NCBI GenBank assembly: GCA_937920235.1
Contig: CALGUK010000049.1
Location: 11,677 to 75,676, forward strand
Length of the DNA: 64,000 nucleotides
Direction of reading: 5' to 3'
Source: an uncultured Clostridia bacterium
GTDB taxonomy: Bacteria > Bacillota > Clostridia > Oscillospirales > Acutalibacteraceae
Shown: piece by piece, positions 43,446 through 51,697 of the stretch
Layout: every line of letters begins with the position of its first letter
Position numbering within the stretch: the stretch's first letter is position 1
Made by a program: the position numbers and the translations under genes
The notes under the pieces: model-generated
Told to the model about the DNA's origin: nothing
The model's database searches: none
The model's input: only the letters and a program-made list of their open reading frames with translations

Positions 43446-46400
43446 ATGCGGAAAATTCATAAATTTTTATCAGTTATTCTGACAATTGTGATGACATTAT
43501 CCGTTACTCCTGTTACTGCAAGTGCTGCAGGAGGTGCTTGCGGAGCGAATTTGAAGTGGAATTATAATACTTCTACATATATTCTTACAATCACAGGTAC
43601 GGGCGACATGGCTAATTACAGCTATACAAATCGTCCTTGGGAAACCTATGAGGATAAAATTAAAGAGGTTGTTATTGCAGACGGGGTAACGTCAATAGGT
43701 GCATATGCATTTTACAGCTTCGGCAAGGTGACGAGCATTACAATACCTGACAGTGTTACAAAAATCGGTGCTACGGCATTTAATGCCTGTAAAGCTCTTG
43801 TTAATATAGACCTTCCCGATGGTATTACGGAAATTCCGAACCGTGCATTCACAAATTGCACTGCTCTTGAGAATATTACAATCCCTTCAAATGTTAAAAC
43901 GATCGGAGCTTCGGCTTTTGAAGGCTGTTCCGCTCTGACCTCGGTTACGATTCCCGACGGTGTAACAACAATTGAGGCAAAAGCGTTTGCATCCTGTAAG
44001 GGACTTACGGGAATTATGATTCCGGCGAGTGTTACATCGATAGATTGTTCGGCTTTTGAAAACTGTGTCGGCTTTTCCGGTGTGGTTATAGATGAAAAGA
44101 ACCCGAACTATTCAAGCGACGCTTTCGGTGTGCTTTTCAACAAGGATAAATCAGAGCTTATTGCATATCCTACAGGAAATACATCAACAAGCTACACGGT
44201 TCCCGACAGCGTCAGAACAATAGGAGCAAGTGCTTTTAAGGGACAGATATATCTTACCGATGTTACGGTTGGGGAACATGTGATAACCATTGAGGATTAC
44301 GCTTTTTACGGCTGTTCGGCGCTTAAAAATGTGTCGTTTGAGGGCGAGAAAAATGCCCTTGAGGATATCGGTCAATATGCGTTTTCCGAATGTGACAGCC
44401 TTTCTGCCGTAACACTTCCGAAAAATGTCAGAACGATCCGTACAAATGCGTTTGCAAACAGCGACAACCTTGCACAGATTTCACTTCCTGCAGGCTTGAA
44501 GGTGCTTGAAAGCGATGCATTTATCGGAACGGCTTTATACAGCGATGAAGAAAACTGGAAAAATGATATACTGTATATTGATGGTTGCGTAATAACAGCG
44601 AAAACCGAGCTGTCTGATACCGTTCAGTTCGAGGACGGCACAAAACTGATTGCGGATAATGCATTTAACGGCTGTGTGGGAATTACAAGTGTAATTCTTC
44701 CTGAGGGAATAACATCAATCGGAAACAACGCTTTTTCGGGTTGCTCAGGACTGACGGATATAACAATGGCCGTAACAATAAACTCCATCGGTGACAGCGC
44801 CTTTTCGGGATGTTCATCATTAAAGGAGGTTTACTATTCGGGAACGGCTAAACAGTGGTTTGAGATTTCTATAGGAGTTCAGAATCAGCCGTTGACATCT
44901 GCAGCCTTTCTCACGGGTCCCGGCGGAGAGGCAATTGTTGTTACCGGCGGATATATGGGAGATATCAAATGGTTCTTTGATGAAGAAAACAATGTCCTGA
45001 CGCTTTCCGGCAAGGGAAAAACAGACGAGTTTATTTTCGGCGAGCGTCCCTGGGAGATATATGCAGATTTGATTCAGACAGTTGTTGTCGGAAGCGGCAT
45101 AACCAATGTCGGCAAAAATGCTTTCAGAAATCTTCCCAAGCTTTCAAATGTAATTCTTCCATATGGTATGATGTCAATTGAAGAGAATGCTTTTGCAAAT
45201 TGCAATTTGTTAAACGATATTCTTCTCCCAAAATCCCTGAGATATATCGGAAACAGCTCTTTTTCAAACTGCTCGTCTCTCGAGGCCATAAACCTTGAAC
45301 TTATCACCGAGGTAGGTATGATGGCCTTCTCGGGATGCACCTCGCTGAAAGAAGCAAACTTCGGTCCGATTACAACACTCGGAAATTCGGCATTTTACGG
45401 ATGTACAAGCCTGACCGGTGTAACTTTCGGTAAATACCTGGGCTCAATCAAGTATTCAATGTTTGAAGGCTGTGACAAGCTTGAGAAAATTACGGTTGAC
45501 AGTGAAAACGAAACCTATATGAGTGACGAACACGGTGTGTTGTTCAGTAAGGACGGAACAGAGCTTGTTCTGTATCCTATGGGCAATGCTGAAAAGACAT
45601 ATTCATTACCTGACAGCGTAATCAGAATCAAGAAGGATTCATTTGACGGAACGAAAAATCTTCTCACATTAAATTTTAATAAGAATTTACAAAAAATCGA
45701 AGAGAGTGCCTTTGATGCGTGCAGTATTACCGAATTCTGTTATCCCGGTACAATTGAACAATGGGAAGAGAAGGTAACTGTCGGTACAAATAACAGCAAT
45801 CTCAGCGGCGAGACTCTTACACTCATGCCATCTGACCTGGAGGCACTTACGGGTAAATGCGGAGATGATGTTTTCTGGACACTTAATGCATACACGGGTG
45901 ATATGGTTATCTCGGGTACGGGACCGATGTATGATTATGCTTCAGACGAAGCGCGTCCTTGGGAAAGATACTTAACTGCTATAACAAATATCGTGATCGG
46001 TGATGGTGTAACATCTGTCGGTACGGATGCATTTTCATACGGTAACAGAATTGAGAGCGTTACAATCGGTAATGATGTGAGTGTAATCGGTGATTATGCT
46101 TTCTATGAGTGTTCGGCTCTTAAAAAGGTGACATTCGGAGAGAGCGTAACATCAATCGGAAGACATGCATTTTATTCTTGTGCAGAGCTTAAAAGTCTCA
46201 ATCTTCCGGACAGCTTAACAACTATCGGAATTTCCGCTTTCTTTCTCTGTGAGGGTGTTACGGAAATTGCAATAGGTAAGGGACTTGTCTCTTTCGCGGC
46301 AAATACGTTTGCACGGTGCACAAGCCTAGAAAAGATAACGGTTGACAGTGAAAACCCGAATTTTTCAAGCGACAGCTTCGGTGTATTGTTTAACAGGGAA

Positions 46401-49085
46401 AAAACAACTCTTATTAAATATCCTGAGGCAAATTCCTTAACTGTTTATACAATTCCCGATTCCGTAACGACAATTGATGCAAACAGCTTCTTATGTGCGG
46501 CAAAGCTTACGGAGATTATAATTCCTGACGGAGTTACAACCATCGAAGAGAGTGCTTTCAAGGAGTGCTTCAACCTTAAAACCGTTGAAATACCAGCATC
46601 TGTAACAACAATTAAGAACCAGGTGTTCAATAATTGCGTTATGCTTGAAAAAATCGTAATTCCGGATGGTATTACAACAATCGGTACACAGATGTTTTAC
46701 TATTGCGGTCAGCTCAAGGAAATTATTATTCCCGAAAGTGTAACATCTGTAGGCAAACAGGCATTTACATCCTGCTCATCTCTTAAGGATGTTTATTTCA
46801 AGGGAACACAGCAGCAATGGTCGGCTATATCCGTAGCAAATAACAATCAACCTCTCATTGATGCAATAAAGCATTTTAATTACGGAGACGGTGATTTTTC
46901 GTATGTTGTTATTTCCGAAGAGGAAAAAACCGCTAAAATCATAGGCTATAATGTTTCAGGACCGTCGTTGAACGTTATAATACCGAAAACCATTGATGGC
47001 TATACAGTCATAGAGTTTGACGAAACCATATTTAAAAATCTCGATTCGCTTACAAGCGTCAAAATTCCTGACACCGTGGTGAAAATAGGAGACGGTGCAT
47101 TTTATAATTGCGGTAATCTTGCCGATATCAGTATTCCCGAAAGCATCGTATCAATAGGTGAAAATGCCTTTGCTTTCTGCGACAAGCTCACAACGGTGAT
47201 GATGGGTAAAGGTGTAGAAACGATCGCGACAGGAGCATTCAACGGATGTAATGCGTTGGCAAATGTTTATTATACGGGAACTCAGGAGCAATGGAATTCC
47301 ATATCCGTTGGTCAGAACAATCAGCCGCTTTTAAATGCCACAGTACATTTTGAATACGGCGAGCTCGACTCTGTTTCGGGTACCTGGGGTGATAATATCA
47401 CCTGGACACTTGATTTTTATTCCGGTGTATTAACTTTTTACGGCGACGGAAAAATGAAGCTGAATTCGGGCTCATACAACTTCCCGTGGCACAGCTATAA
47501 GGGATCGGTAAAAGAGGTTGTTATATCTGACGGAATAACATATATCGCTCCGGGCACATTCTACTATTTTACAAATCTTGAGACCGCTACCATTGCGGGA
47601 AGTGTCAAAACAATTGAAGGACATACATTTGAATACTGCAACCGGCTTGAAAAGGTAACGCTTTCCGACGGTCTGGAAAAAATCGGTTTATATGCATTCA
47701 GAAACTGTTCAAAACTTGAAAAAATAGTTATTCCGAACAGCGTAACCGTAATCGGAGATTCAGCTTTTGAGAATTGCAAGGAGCTTACAAGTGTTAAACT
47801 CAGCGAAAACATTACGGAAATAGGCTCATGTGTGTTTTATGAATGTAATAAGCTTAAAGAGATAAACATTCCGGAGGGTGTAACAATAATCGGTGAAGCA
47901 GCATTTTATAGTTGTGCATCTCTGACGGAACTGACAATTCCCGAAAGTGTTACGTCAATTCAAAAGGATGCGTTTGCATATTGCAAGGGAATTGAAACCG
48001 TGACGATGGGCGCAGGAGTAAAGGAAATTCTCAGCAGTGCATTTTATTACTGCATCAGCATAAAGGATGTTTATTATTCAGGCTCACAAGCTCAATGGAA
48101 AATGATCAGTATAGGTACAAGAAATGAAGACCTCACAGATGCGACTCTTCATTGTCTCGGAGCTGAACATCCGCACGAATTTGCAGTTGTTGTAACAGAA
48201 CCCACTTGTCTTAAACAGGGATATACAACATACATCTGCGAATGCGGATATGAGTATGTTGACGATTATGTTGAGGCATTGGGACACGATTATATTGAGG
48301 TTGTAACAAAGCCTACCTGCACAAAAGAAGGATACACAACATACACTTGTTCAAGATGTGCTGACAGTTATGTTTCCACCAAACCCATTAACCCGACGGG
48401 ACATACCTTTGTGTCTGAAATCGTAACAGCTCCGACTCATCTTGCTGAGGGTGTTGAAAAGCTTGTGTGCAGTGAATGCGGTTATTCCAATACAAAACCC
48501 ATTGAAAAATTACCCGAGCACACTTATGAAGCAACGGTTACGGTACCGACCTGCACCGAGCAGGGCTATACGACATTTACCTGTGCCTGCGGAGATACCT
48601 ATGTCGGTGACTATGTTCCTATGAACGGACACACGGTTGAAAAATTCGAGAGCATAATTTCGGAACCCGGCTGTACGGACGACGGAATCAAAGAGATTGT
48701 GTCCGTATGTACCGTTTGTAACATGGGATTGGGTACGGAAATTATCGTAACTCAGGCACACGGTCATACTGCCGCGGATGCGGTTGAAGAAAACTGTGTT
48801 GCACCTACCTGCGAATGTGCAGGCAGCAAGGATGTTGTAGTATATTGCAGTCTTTGTGACAGTGAGATAAGCCGTGAGACAGTTACTATTGAAGCAACGG
48901 GCCACGCAGATAACGACGGTGACGGATACTGCGATATGTGTAATGAACTTCTTGACCCGACGGTTGAATGTAACCACGGCTGTCATAAGGGCGGCATATC
49001 GGGATTTTTCTGGAAAATCACACTTTTCTTCAGTAAACTTTTCGGAACAAACAAAGTATGCGATTGCGGTGCTCTGCATTATTGA
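43446..49085 (+). CDS. Giant BspA-like leucine-rich repeat surface protein with the same C-terminal tail
   Basis: 1879 residues: signal peptide (1 to about 29), then LRR_5 repeats (TIPDSVTKIGATAFNAC type) organised in four blocks. Each block opens with a module of the form G-x2-GD-x2-W-L-x(3)-G-x-L-x-I-x-G-x-G, about residues 29, 501, 802 and 1312. Six PTC-x3-G Cys units (about 1575-1815), a DNDGDGYCDMC loop and the 38-residue tail (1842-1879) follow. BspA proteins mediate adhesion to host or bacterial surfaces. The start is ATG 43446 behind GGAG; an upstream in-frame reading overlaps the protease gene and lacks a signal peptide. It is probably in operon with the protease (49-base gap, no terminator). 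Confidence 0.88.
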   Translation: MRKIHKFLSVILTIVMTLSVTPVTASAAGGACGANLKWNYNTSTYILTITGTGDMANYSYTNRPWETYEDKIKEVVIADGVTSIGAYAFYSFGKVTSITIPDSVTKIGATAFNACKALVNIDLPDGITEIPNRAFTNCTALENITIPSNVKTIGASAFEGCSALTSVTIPDGVTTIEAKAFASCKGLTGIMIPASVTSIDCSAFENCVGFSGVVIDEKNPNYSSDAFGVLFNKDKSELIAYPTGNTSTSYTVPDSVRTIGASAFKGQIYLTDVTVGEHVITIEDYAFYGCSALKNVSFEGEKNALEDIGQYAFSECDSLSAVTLPKNVRTIRTNAFANSDNLAQISLPAGLKVLESDAFIGTALYSDEENWKNDILYIDGCVITAKTELSDTVQFEDGTKLIADNAFNGCVGITSVILPEGITSIGNNAFSGCSGLTDITMAVTINSIGDSAFSGCSSLKEVYYSGTAKQWFEISIGVQNQPLTSAAFLTGPGGEAIVVTGGYMGDIKWFFDEENNVLTLSGKGKTDEFIFGERPWEIYADLIQTVVVGSGITNVGKNAFRNLPKLSNVILPYGMMSIEENAFANCNLLNDILLPKSLRYIGNSSFSNCSSLEAINLELITEVGMMAFSGCTSLKEANFGPITTLGNSAFYGCTSLTGVTFGKYLGSIKYSMFEGCDKLEKITVDSENETYMSDEHGVLFSKDGTELVLYPMGNAEKTYSLPDSVIRIKKDSFDGTKNLLTLNFNKNLQKIEESAFDACSITEFCYPGTIEQWEEKVTVGTNNSNLSGETLTLMPSDLEALTGKCGDDVFWTLNAYTGDMVISGTGPMYDYASDEARPWERYLTAITNIVIGDGVTSVGTDAFSYGNRIESVTIGNDVSVIGDYAFYECSALKKVTFGESVTSIGRHAFYSCAELKSLNLPDSLTTIGISAFFLCEGVTEIAIGKGLVSFAANTFARCTSLEKITVDSENPNFSSDSFGVLFNREKTTLIKYPEANSLTVYTIPDSVTTIDANSFLCAAKLTEIIIPDGVTTIEESAFKECFNLKTVEIPASVTTIKNQVFNNCVMLEKIVIPDGITTIGTQMFYYCGQLKEIIIPESVTSVGKQAFTSCSSLKDVYFKGTQQQWSAISVANNNQPLIDAIKHFNYGDGDFSYVVISEEEKTAKIIGYNVSGPSLNVIIPKTIDGYTVIEFDETIFKNLDSLTSVKIPDTVVKIGDGAFYNCGNLADISIPESIVSIGENAFAFCDKLTTVMMGKGVETIATGAFNGCNALANVYYTGTQEQWNSISVGQNNQPLLNATVHFEYGELDSVSGTWGDNITWTLDFYSGVLTFYGDGKMKLNSGSYNFPWHSYKGSVKEVVISDGITYIAPGTFYYFTNLETATIAGSVKTIEGHTFEYCNRLEKVTLSDGLEKIGLYAFRNCSKLEKIVIPNSVTVIGDSAFENCKELTSVKLSENITEIGSCVFYECNKLKEINIPEGVTIIGEAAFYSCASLTELTIPESVTSIQKDAFAYCKGIETVTMGAGVKEILSSAFYYCISIKDVYYSGSQAQWKMISIGTRNEDLTDATLHCLGAEHPHEFAVVVTEPTCLKQGYTTYICECGYEYVDDYVEALGHDYIEVVTKPTCTKEGYTTYTCSRCADSYVSTKPINPTGHTFVSEIVTAPTHLAEGVEKLVCSECGYSNTKPIEKLPEHTYEATVTVPTCTEQGYTTFTCACGDTYVGDYVPMNGHTVEKFESIISEPGCTDDGIKEIVSVCTVCNMGLGTEIIVTQAHGHTAADAVEENCVAPTCECAGSKDVVVYCSLCDSEISRETVTIEATGHADNDGDGYCDMCNELLDPTVECNHGCHKGGISGFFWKITLFFSKLFGTNKVCDCGALHY

Positions 49086-49120
49086 TAACACTAATACGGA
49101 AAATATTTTACCTTAAGATG

Positions 49121-49163
49121 AAAAACGGTGTGGTACTTCTCACGGAGTATCACACCGTTTTTT
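49121..49163 (+). terminator. Terminator after the BspA-like gene
   Basis: AAACGGTGTGGTACT and AGTATCACACCGTTT form a long stem followed by T-run. Confidence 0.92.
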
Positions 49164-49188
49164 ATTATCTCCCTTAATAACGAAACTA

Positions 49189-49216
49189 TTGAAAATAAAT
49201 ATTTATATGGTATAAT
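49189..49216 (+). promoter_or_regulatory. Promoter of the small basic protein gene
   Basis: TTGAAA and TATAAT with a 16-base spacer. Confidence 0.65.
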
Positions 49217-49253
49217 TTTCCTGAGGATATTTTTAAAACAGGAGTTGTGTGTT

Positions 49254-49430
49254 GTGGGTAAAGTAAAGTTAAACGCCTCCCGTAATTACGGTATTGATTT
49301 TGCGAGAATCAAACTTTTTGAACTGTTAAAAATCAAAGAACTTTCCGTAAAATCGGTTGATTTTATCACGCGGATCATAAATAAGAAAAATGATAGCAAA
49401 GAAAAGGAAAATTCAGATATTCTTGTCTGA
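49254..49430 (+). CDS. Small basic protein of unknown function
   Basis: 58 residues, Lys-rich at both ends (MGKVKLNASRNYGID... ending KENSDILV), without signal peptide. The start is GTG 49254, nine bases after AGGAG, with its own promoter. A second gene follows 36 bases later. Family not recognised; a longer in-frame reading from 49128 would run through the terminator and promoter and is rejected. Confidence 0.55.
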   Translation: MGKVKLNASRNYGIDFARIKLFELLKIKELSVKSVDFITRIINKKNDSKEKENSDILV

Positions 49431-49466
49431 AAAGATATTTAATTTTAAAAAGGGGAGGCATCAATT

Positions 49467-50189
49467 ATGTTGAATTTTAAAATTGAGGGAGGACATCTTC
49501 CGGTTGTAACCTGTTATCTTGAGCCGGGACAGACACTCTGTTCAGAAAGAGGTGCTATGAGCTGGATGAGTCCGAATATGCATATGGAAACCAGCTCAGG
49601 CGGCGGTTTTAAAAAAGCCTTCGGCAGACTTTTTACAGGCGATTCGATTTTTATGAATGAATATTCGGCTCAGGGACATACGGGAATGATAGCTTTTGCA
49701 TCTTGTTTCCCGGGCTCAATTATTCCTTATGAGGTTACTCCCGGTAACGGAATAATCGTGCAGAAAAAAGGCTTTCTCGCAATGGAAAAAGAACTTGATT
49801 TATCTGTATATTTTCAGCGCAAGCTTGGCAGAGGCTTTTTCGGCGGCGAAGGATTTATTATGCAGAAAATTACGGGCAACGGAATAGTATTCCTTGAAAT
49901 TGACGGACACTGTACCGAATATACTCTGGGAGCAGGTGAAAGCATTGTTGTTGATACAGGTTATCTTGCCGCAATGAGTGAAAGTTGTACAATGGAGGTT
50001 GAAACCGTAAAAGGAGCAAAAAATGTTTTGTTCGGCGGTGAAGGCTTGTTCCACACAATTGTAACCGGTCCCGGTAAGGTATTCCTTCAGTCAATGCCGA
50101 TATGGCAGACGGCTCAACAGCTTATTCCCTATCTGCCTGCGGCTTCAAGCGGCGACGGGGGAATAAAAATAAATCTCGGCGGCGAATAA
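49467..50189 (+). CDS. AIM24/TIGR00266-family protein
   Basis: 240 residues, a double beta-sheet fold with repeated Gly motifs (LEPGQTLCSERGAMSWMSPN near the start, FFGGEGFIMQKITGNG in the middle, LFGGEGLFHTIVTGPGKVFLQS near the end). This is a widespread family of unknown biochemical role. AGGGGAGG precedes the ATG. Confidence 0.88.
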   Translation: MLNFKIEGGHLPVVTCYLEPGQTLCSERGAMSWMSPNMHMETSSGGGFKKAFGRLFTGDSIFMNEYSAQGHTGMIAFASCFPGSIIPYEVTPGNGIIVQKKGFLAMEKELDLSVYFQRKLGRGFFGGEGFIMQKITGNGIVFLEIDGHCTEYTLGAGESIVVDTGYLAAMSESCTMEVETVKGAKNVLFGGEGLFHTIVTGPGKVFLQSMPIWQTAQQLIPYLPAASSGDGGIKINLGGE

Positions 50190-50201
50190 AAAGCTTTTTA
50201 T

Positions 50202-50232
50202 GCGTCCTCACTTATGTGGGGGCGTTATTTTT
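50202..50232 (+). terminator. Terminator after the AIM24-family gene
   Basis: GCGTCCTCAC and GTGGGGGCGT pair (with T-G pairs) around TTAT, followed by a T-rich stretch. Confidence 0.75.
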
Positions 50233-50240
50233 ATAATATA

Positions 50241-50269
50241 TTGAAAGTTATAAAAAAAGGTGGTAAAAT
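50241..50269 (+). promoter_or_regulatory. Promoter of nadE
   Basis: TTGAAA and TAAAAT with a 17-base spacer, 20 bases before the first ATG. Confidence 0.65.
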
Positions 50270-50288
50270 AAAAACATTGGAGTGTGAT

Positions 50289-51029
50289 ATGATGTATAAA
50301 TTTGACGCACTTAATGTGAAAAATCAATGTGTGGAATGGATCAGAGACTTTTTTGAAAAAAACGGAAAAGACTGCAATGCCGTTGTGGGCATTTCAGGAG
50401 GAAAGGACTCGTCGATTGTTGCGGCTCTATGTGTTGAGGCATTGGGTAAGGACAGGGTAATCGGTGTGCTTATGCCTTACGGCGAGCAACACGATATTGA
50501 TTGTGCAAAACAGCTTGTAGAATATCTCGGTATAAAGAATTATACCGTGAATATCAAAGAAACCGTGGACAGCCTTATGAAAAATCTCCCTGCAGATTTG
50601 GAAATTACACCTCAGACTGTGCAGAACATTCCTCCAAGAGTCAGAATGACAACTCTCTATGCCGTAAGTCAATCAGTTAACGGAAGAGTGGCAAATACCT
50701 GCAATCTCTCGGAGGATTGGGTCGGTTATTCAACCCGTTACGGCGATTCGGTAGGGGATTTCAGTCCGTGTTCCAATCTTACTGTGGCTGAAATGAAACA
50801 AATCGGTCATCTTTTGGGACTTCCCGAAAATCTTGTTGAGAAAACACCGATCGACGGCCTTTGCGGAAAGACTGATGAAGATAATTTAGGTTTCACTTAT
50901 GCCGAACTTGATAAATATATCAGAACAGGCGAAATCGACGACAAAGAAAAGCAAAAGCTTATAGATTATAAACATAAAATCAATCAATTCAAACTCGAAC
51001 TTATGCCATCATTCAAACCTAACATATAA
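50289..51029 (+). CDS. nadE: NadE, ammonia-dependent NAD synthetase
   Basis: 246 residues with the PP-loop GISGGKDSS, NLSEDWVGYSTRYGDSVGDFSP (deamido-NAD and ammonia site) and KTDEDNLGFTY. No glutaminase domain, so it uses ammonia. It makes the last step of NAD synthesis; nadA lies 7 kb downstream. GGAG stands six bases before ATG 50289. Confidence 0.94.
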   Translation: MMYKFDALNVKNQCVEWIRDFFEKNGKDCNAVVGISGGKDSSIVAALCVEALGKDRVIGVLMPYGEQHDIDCAKQLVEYLGIKNYTVNIKETVDSLMKNLPADLEITPQTVQNIPPRVRMTTLYAVSQSVNGRVANTCNLSEDWVGYSTRYGDSVGDFSPCSNLTVAEMKQIGHLLGLPENLVEKTPIDGLCGKTDEDNLGFTYAELDKYIRTGEIDDKEKQKLIDYKHKINQFKLELMPSFKPNI

Positions 51030-51030
51030 C

Positions 51031-51088
51031 GCGTAGTGGCAGGCTTACATGCCTGCATAGTGTCATTCTGAGCGTAGCGAATAATCTC
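51031..51088. repeat. Intergenic palindromic repeat, single copy
   Basis: GCGTAGTGGCAGGCTTACAT and the following GCCTGCA repeat the core of the 71-bp tandem units at 57742, including the GCAGGC/GCCTGC stem. The adjoining TGTCATTCTGAGCG-type sequence resembles short repeats I have seen scattered in many gut bacterial genomes. Confidence 0.7.
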
Positions 51089-51116
51089 AATAAATATTTA
51101 TATCGGAGAAATTATT

Positions 51117-51575
51117 ATGTCAAACCAAAATCAAAAACTTACAAAAAAAGAAACAATAATTCAAATTGCAAAATTCGTCGCATTTTCAATGGGCGCGGGA
51201 ATAATTCAGATTGTGTCATATACAATTATTCACGAACTTACAGATTGTGTGCATTGGAAAGCATATCTTCCATCACTTATTTTATCGGTTCTTTATAATT
51301 TTACAGTAAATCGTAAATTTACATTCAAATCCGCAAACAATGTACCCGTTGCAATGCTTAAGGTAGCACTTTTCTATTGCGTATTTACTCCAGTTTCTCT
51401 TTATCTCGGTCAGTTGGCAGAAAATGCAGGTGTAAATAACTATATAGTTGAAGTGGTGACGATGTCCTGCAACCTAATCACCGAATATCTGTATTGCCGG
51501 TTTGTCGTTTATCGCGGTTCAATGAACACAAACAAGCTTGCAGAAAAGGATAAAGCTAAATCTGATATCAAATAA
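51117..51575 (+). CDS. GtrA-family membrane protein
   Basis: 152 residues, four membrane helices in the GtrA layout with the SLILSVLYNFTVNRKFTFK motif between helices 2 and 3. GtrA proteins assist transfer or flipping of lipid-linked sugars; here no glycosyltransferase adjoins it. GGAG precedes the ATG. Confidence 0.87.
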   Translation: MSNQNQKLTKKETIIQIAKFVAFSMGAGIIQIVSYTIIHELTDCVHWKAYLPSLILSVLYNFTVNRKFTFKSANNVPVAMLKVALFYCVFTPVSLYLGQLAENAGVNNYIVEVVTMSCNLITEYLYCRFVVYRGSMNTNKLAEKDKAKSDIK

Positions 51576-51584
51576 TAAAAATGT

Positions 51585-51614
51585 ACGGGCGATTTACGAA
51601 TTGCCCGTGTTTTT
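51585..51614 (+). terminator. Terminator after the GtrA gene
   Basis: ACGGGCGATT and AATTGCCCGT form a 10-bp stem with a 4-base loop and T-run. Confidence 0.88.
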
Positions 51615-51642
51615 GCAATAAGGTTTAATTTTGAAAAAACTA

Positions 51643-51673
51643 TTGACTTCTACCCAAGGTAAAAATGTAAAAT
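51643..51673 (+). promoter_or_regulatory. MerR-type promoter with 19-base spacer and central dyad
   Basis: TTGACT and TAAAAT are 19 bases apart, the over-long spacing typical of MerR-activated promoters. The spacer holds TACC-CAA-GGTA (51651-51661), a short palindrome. It lies just before the MerR-family gene, so autoregulation is likely. Confidence 0.75.
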
Positions 51674-51697
51674 TGTTATCGTAAAGGGGGATTTACT

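Noticed and set aside
51060..51088. tRNA-like or attachment site after nadE
   Set aside because: The sequence is a common short intergenic repeat; no cloverleaf or integrase gene is present.
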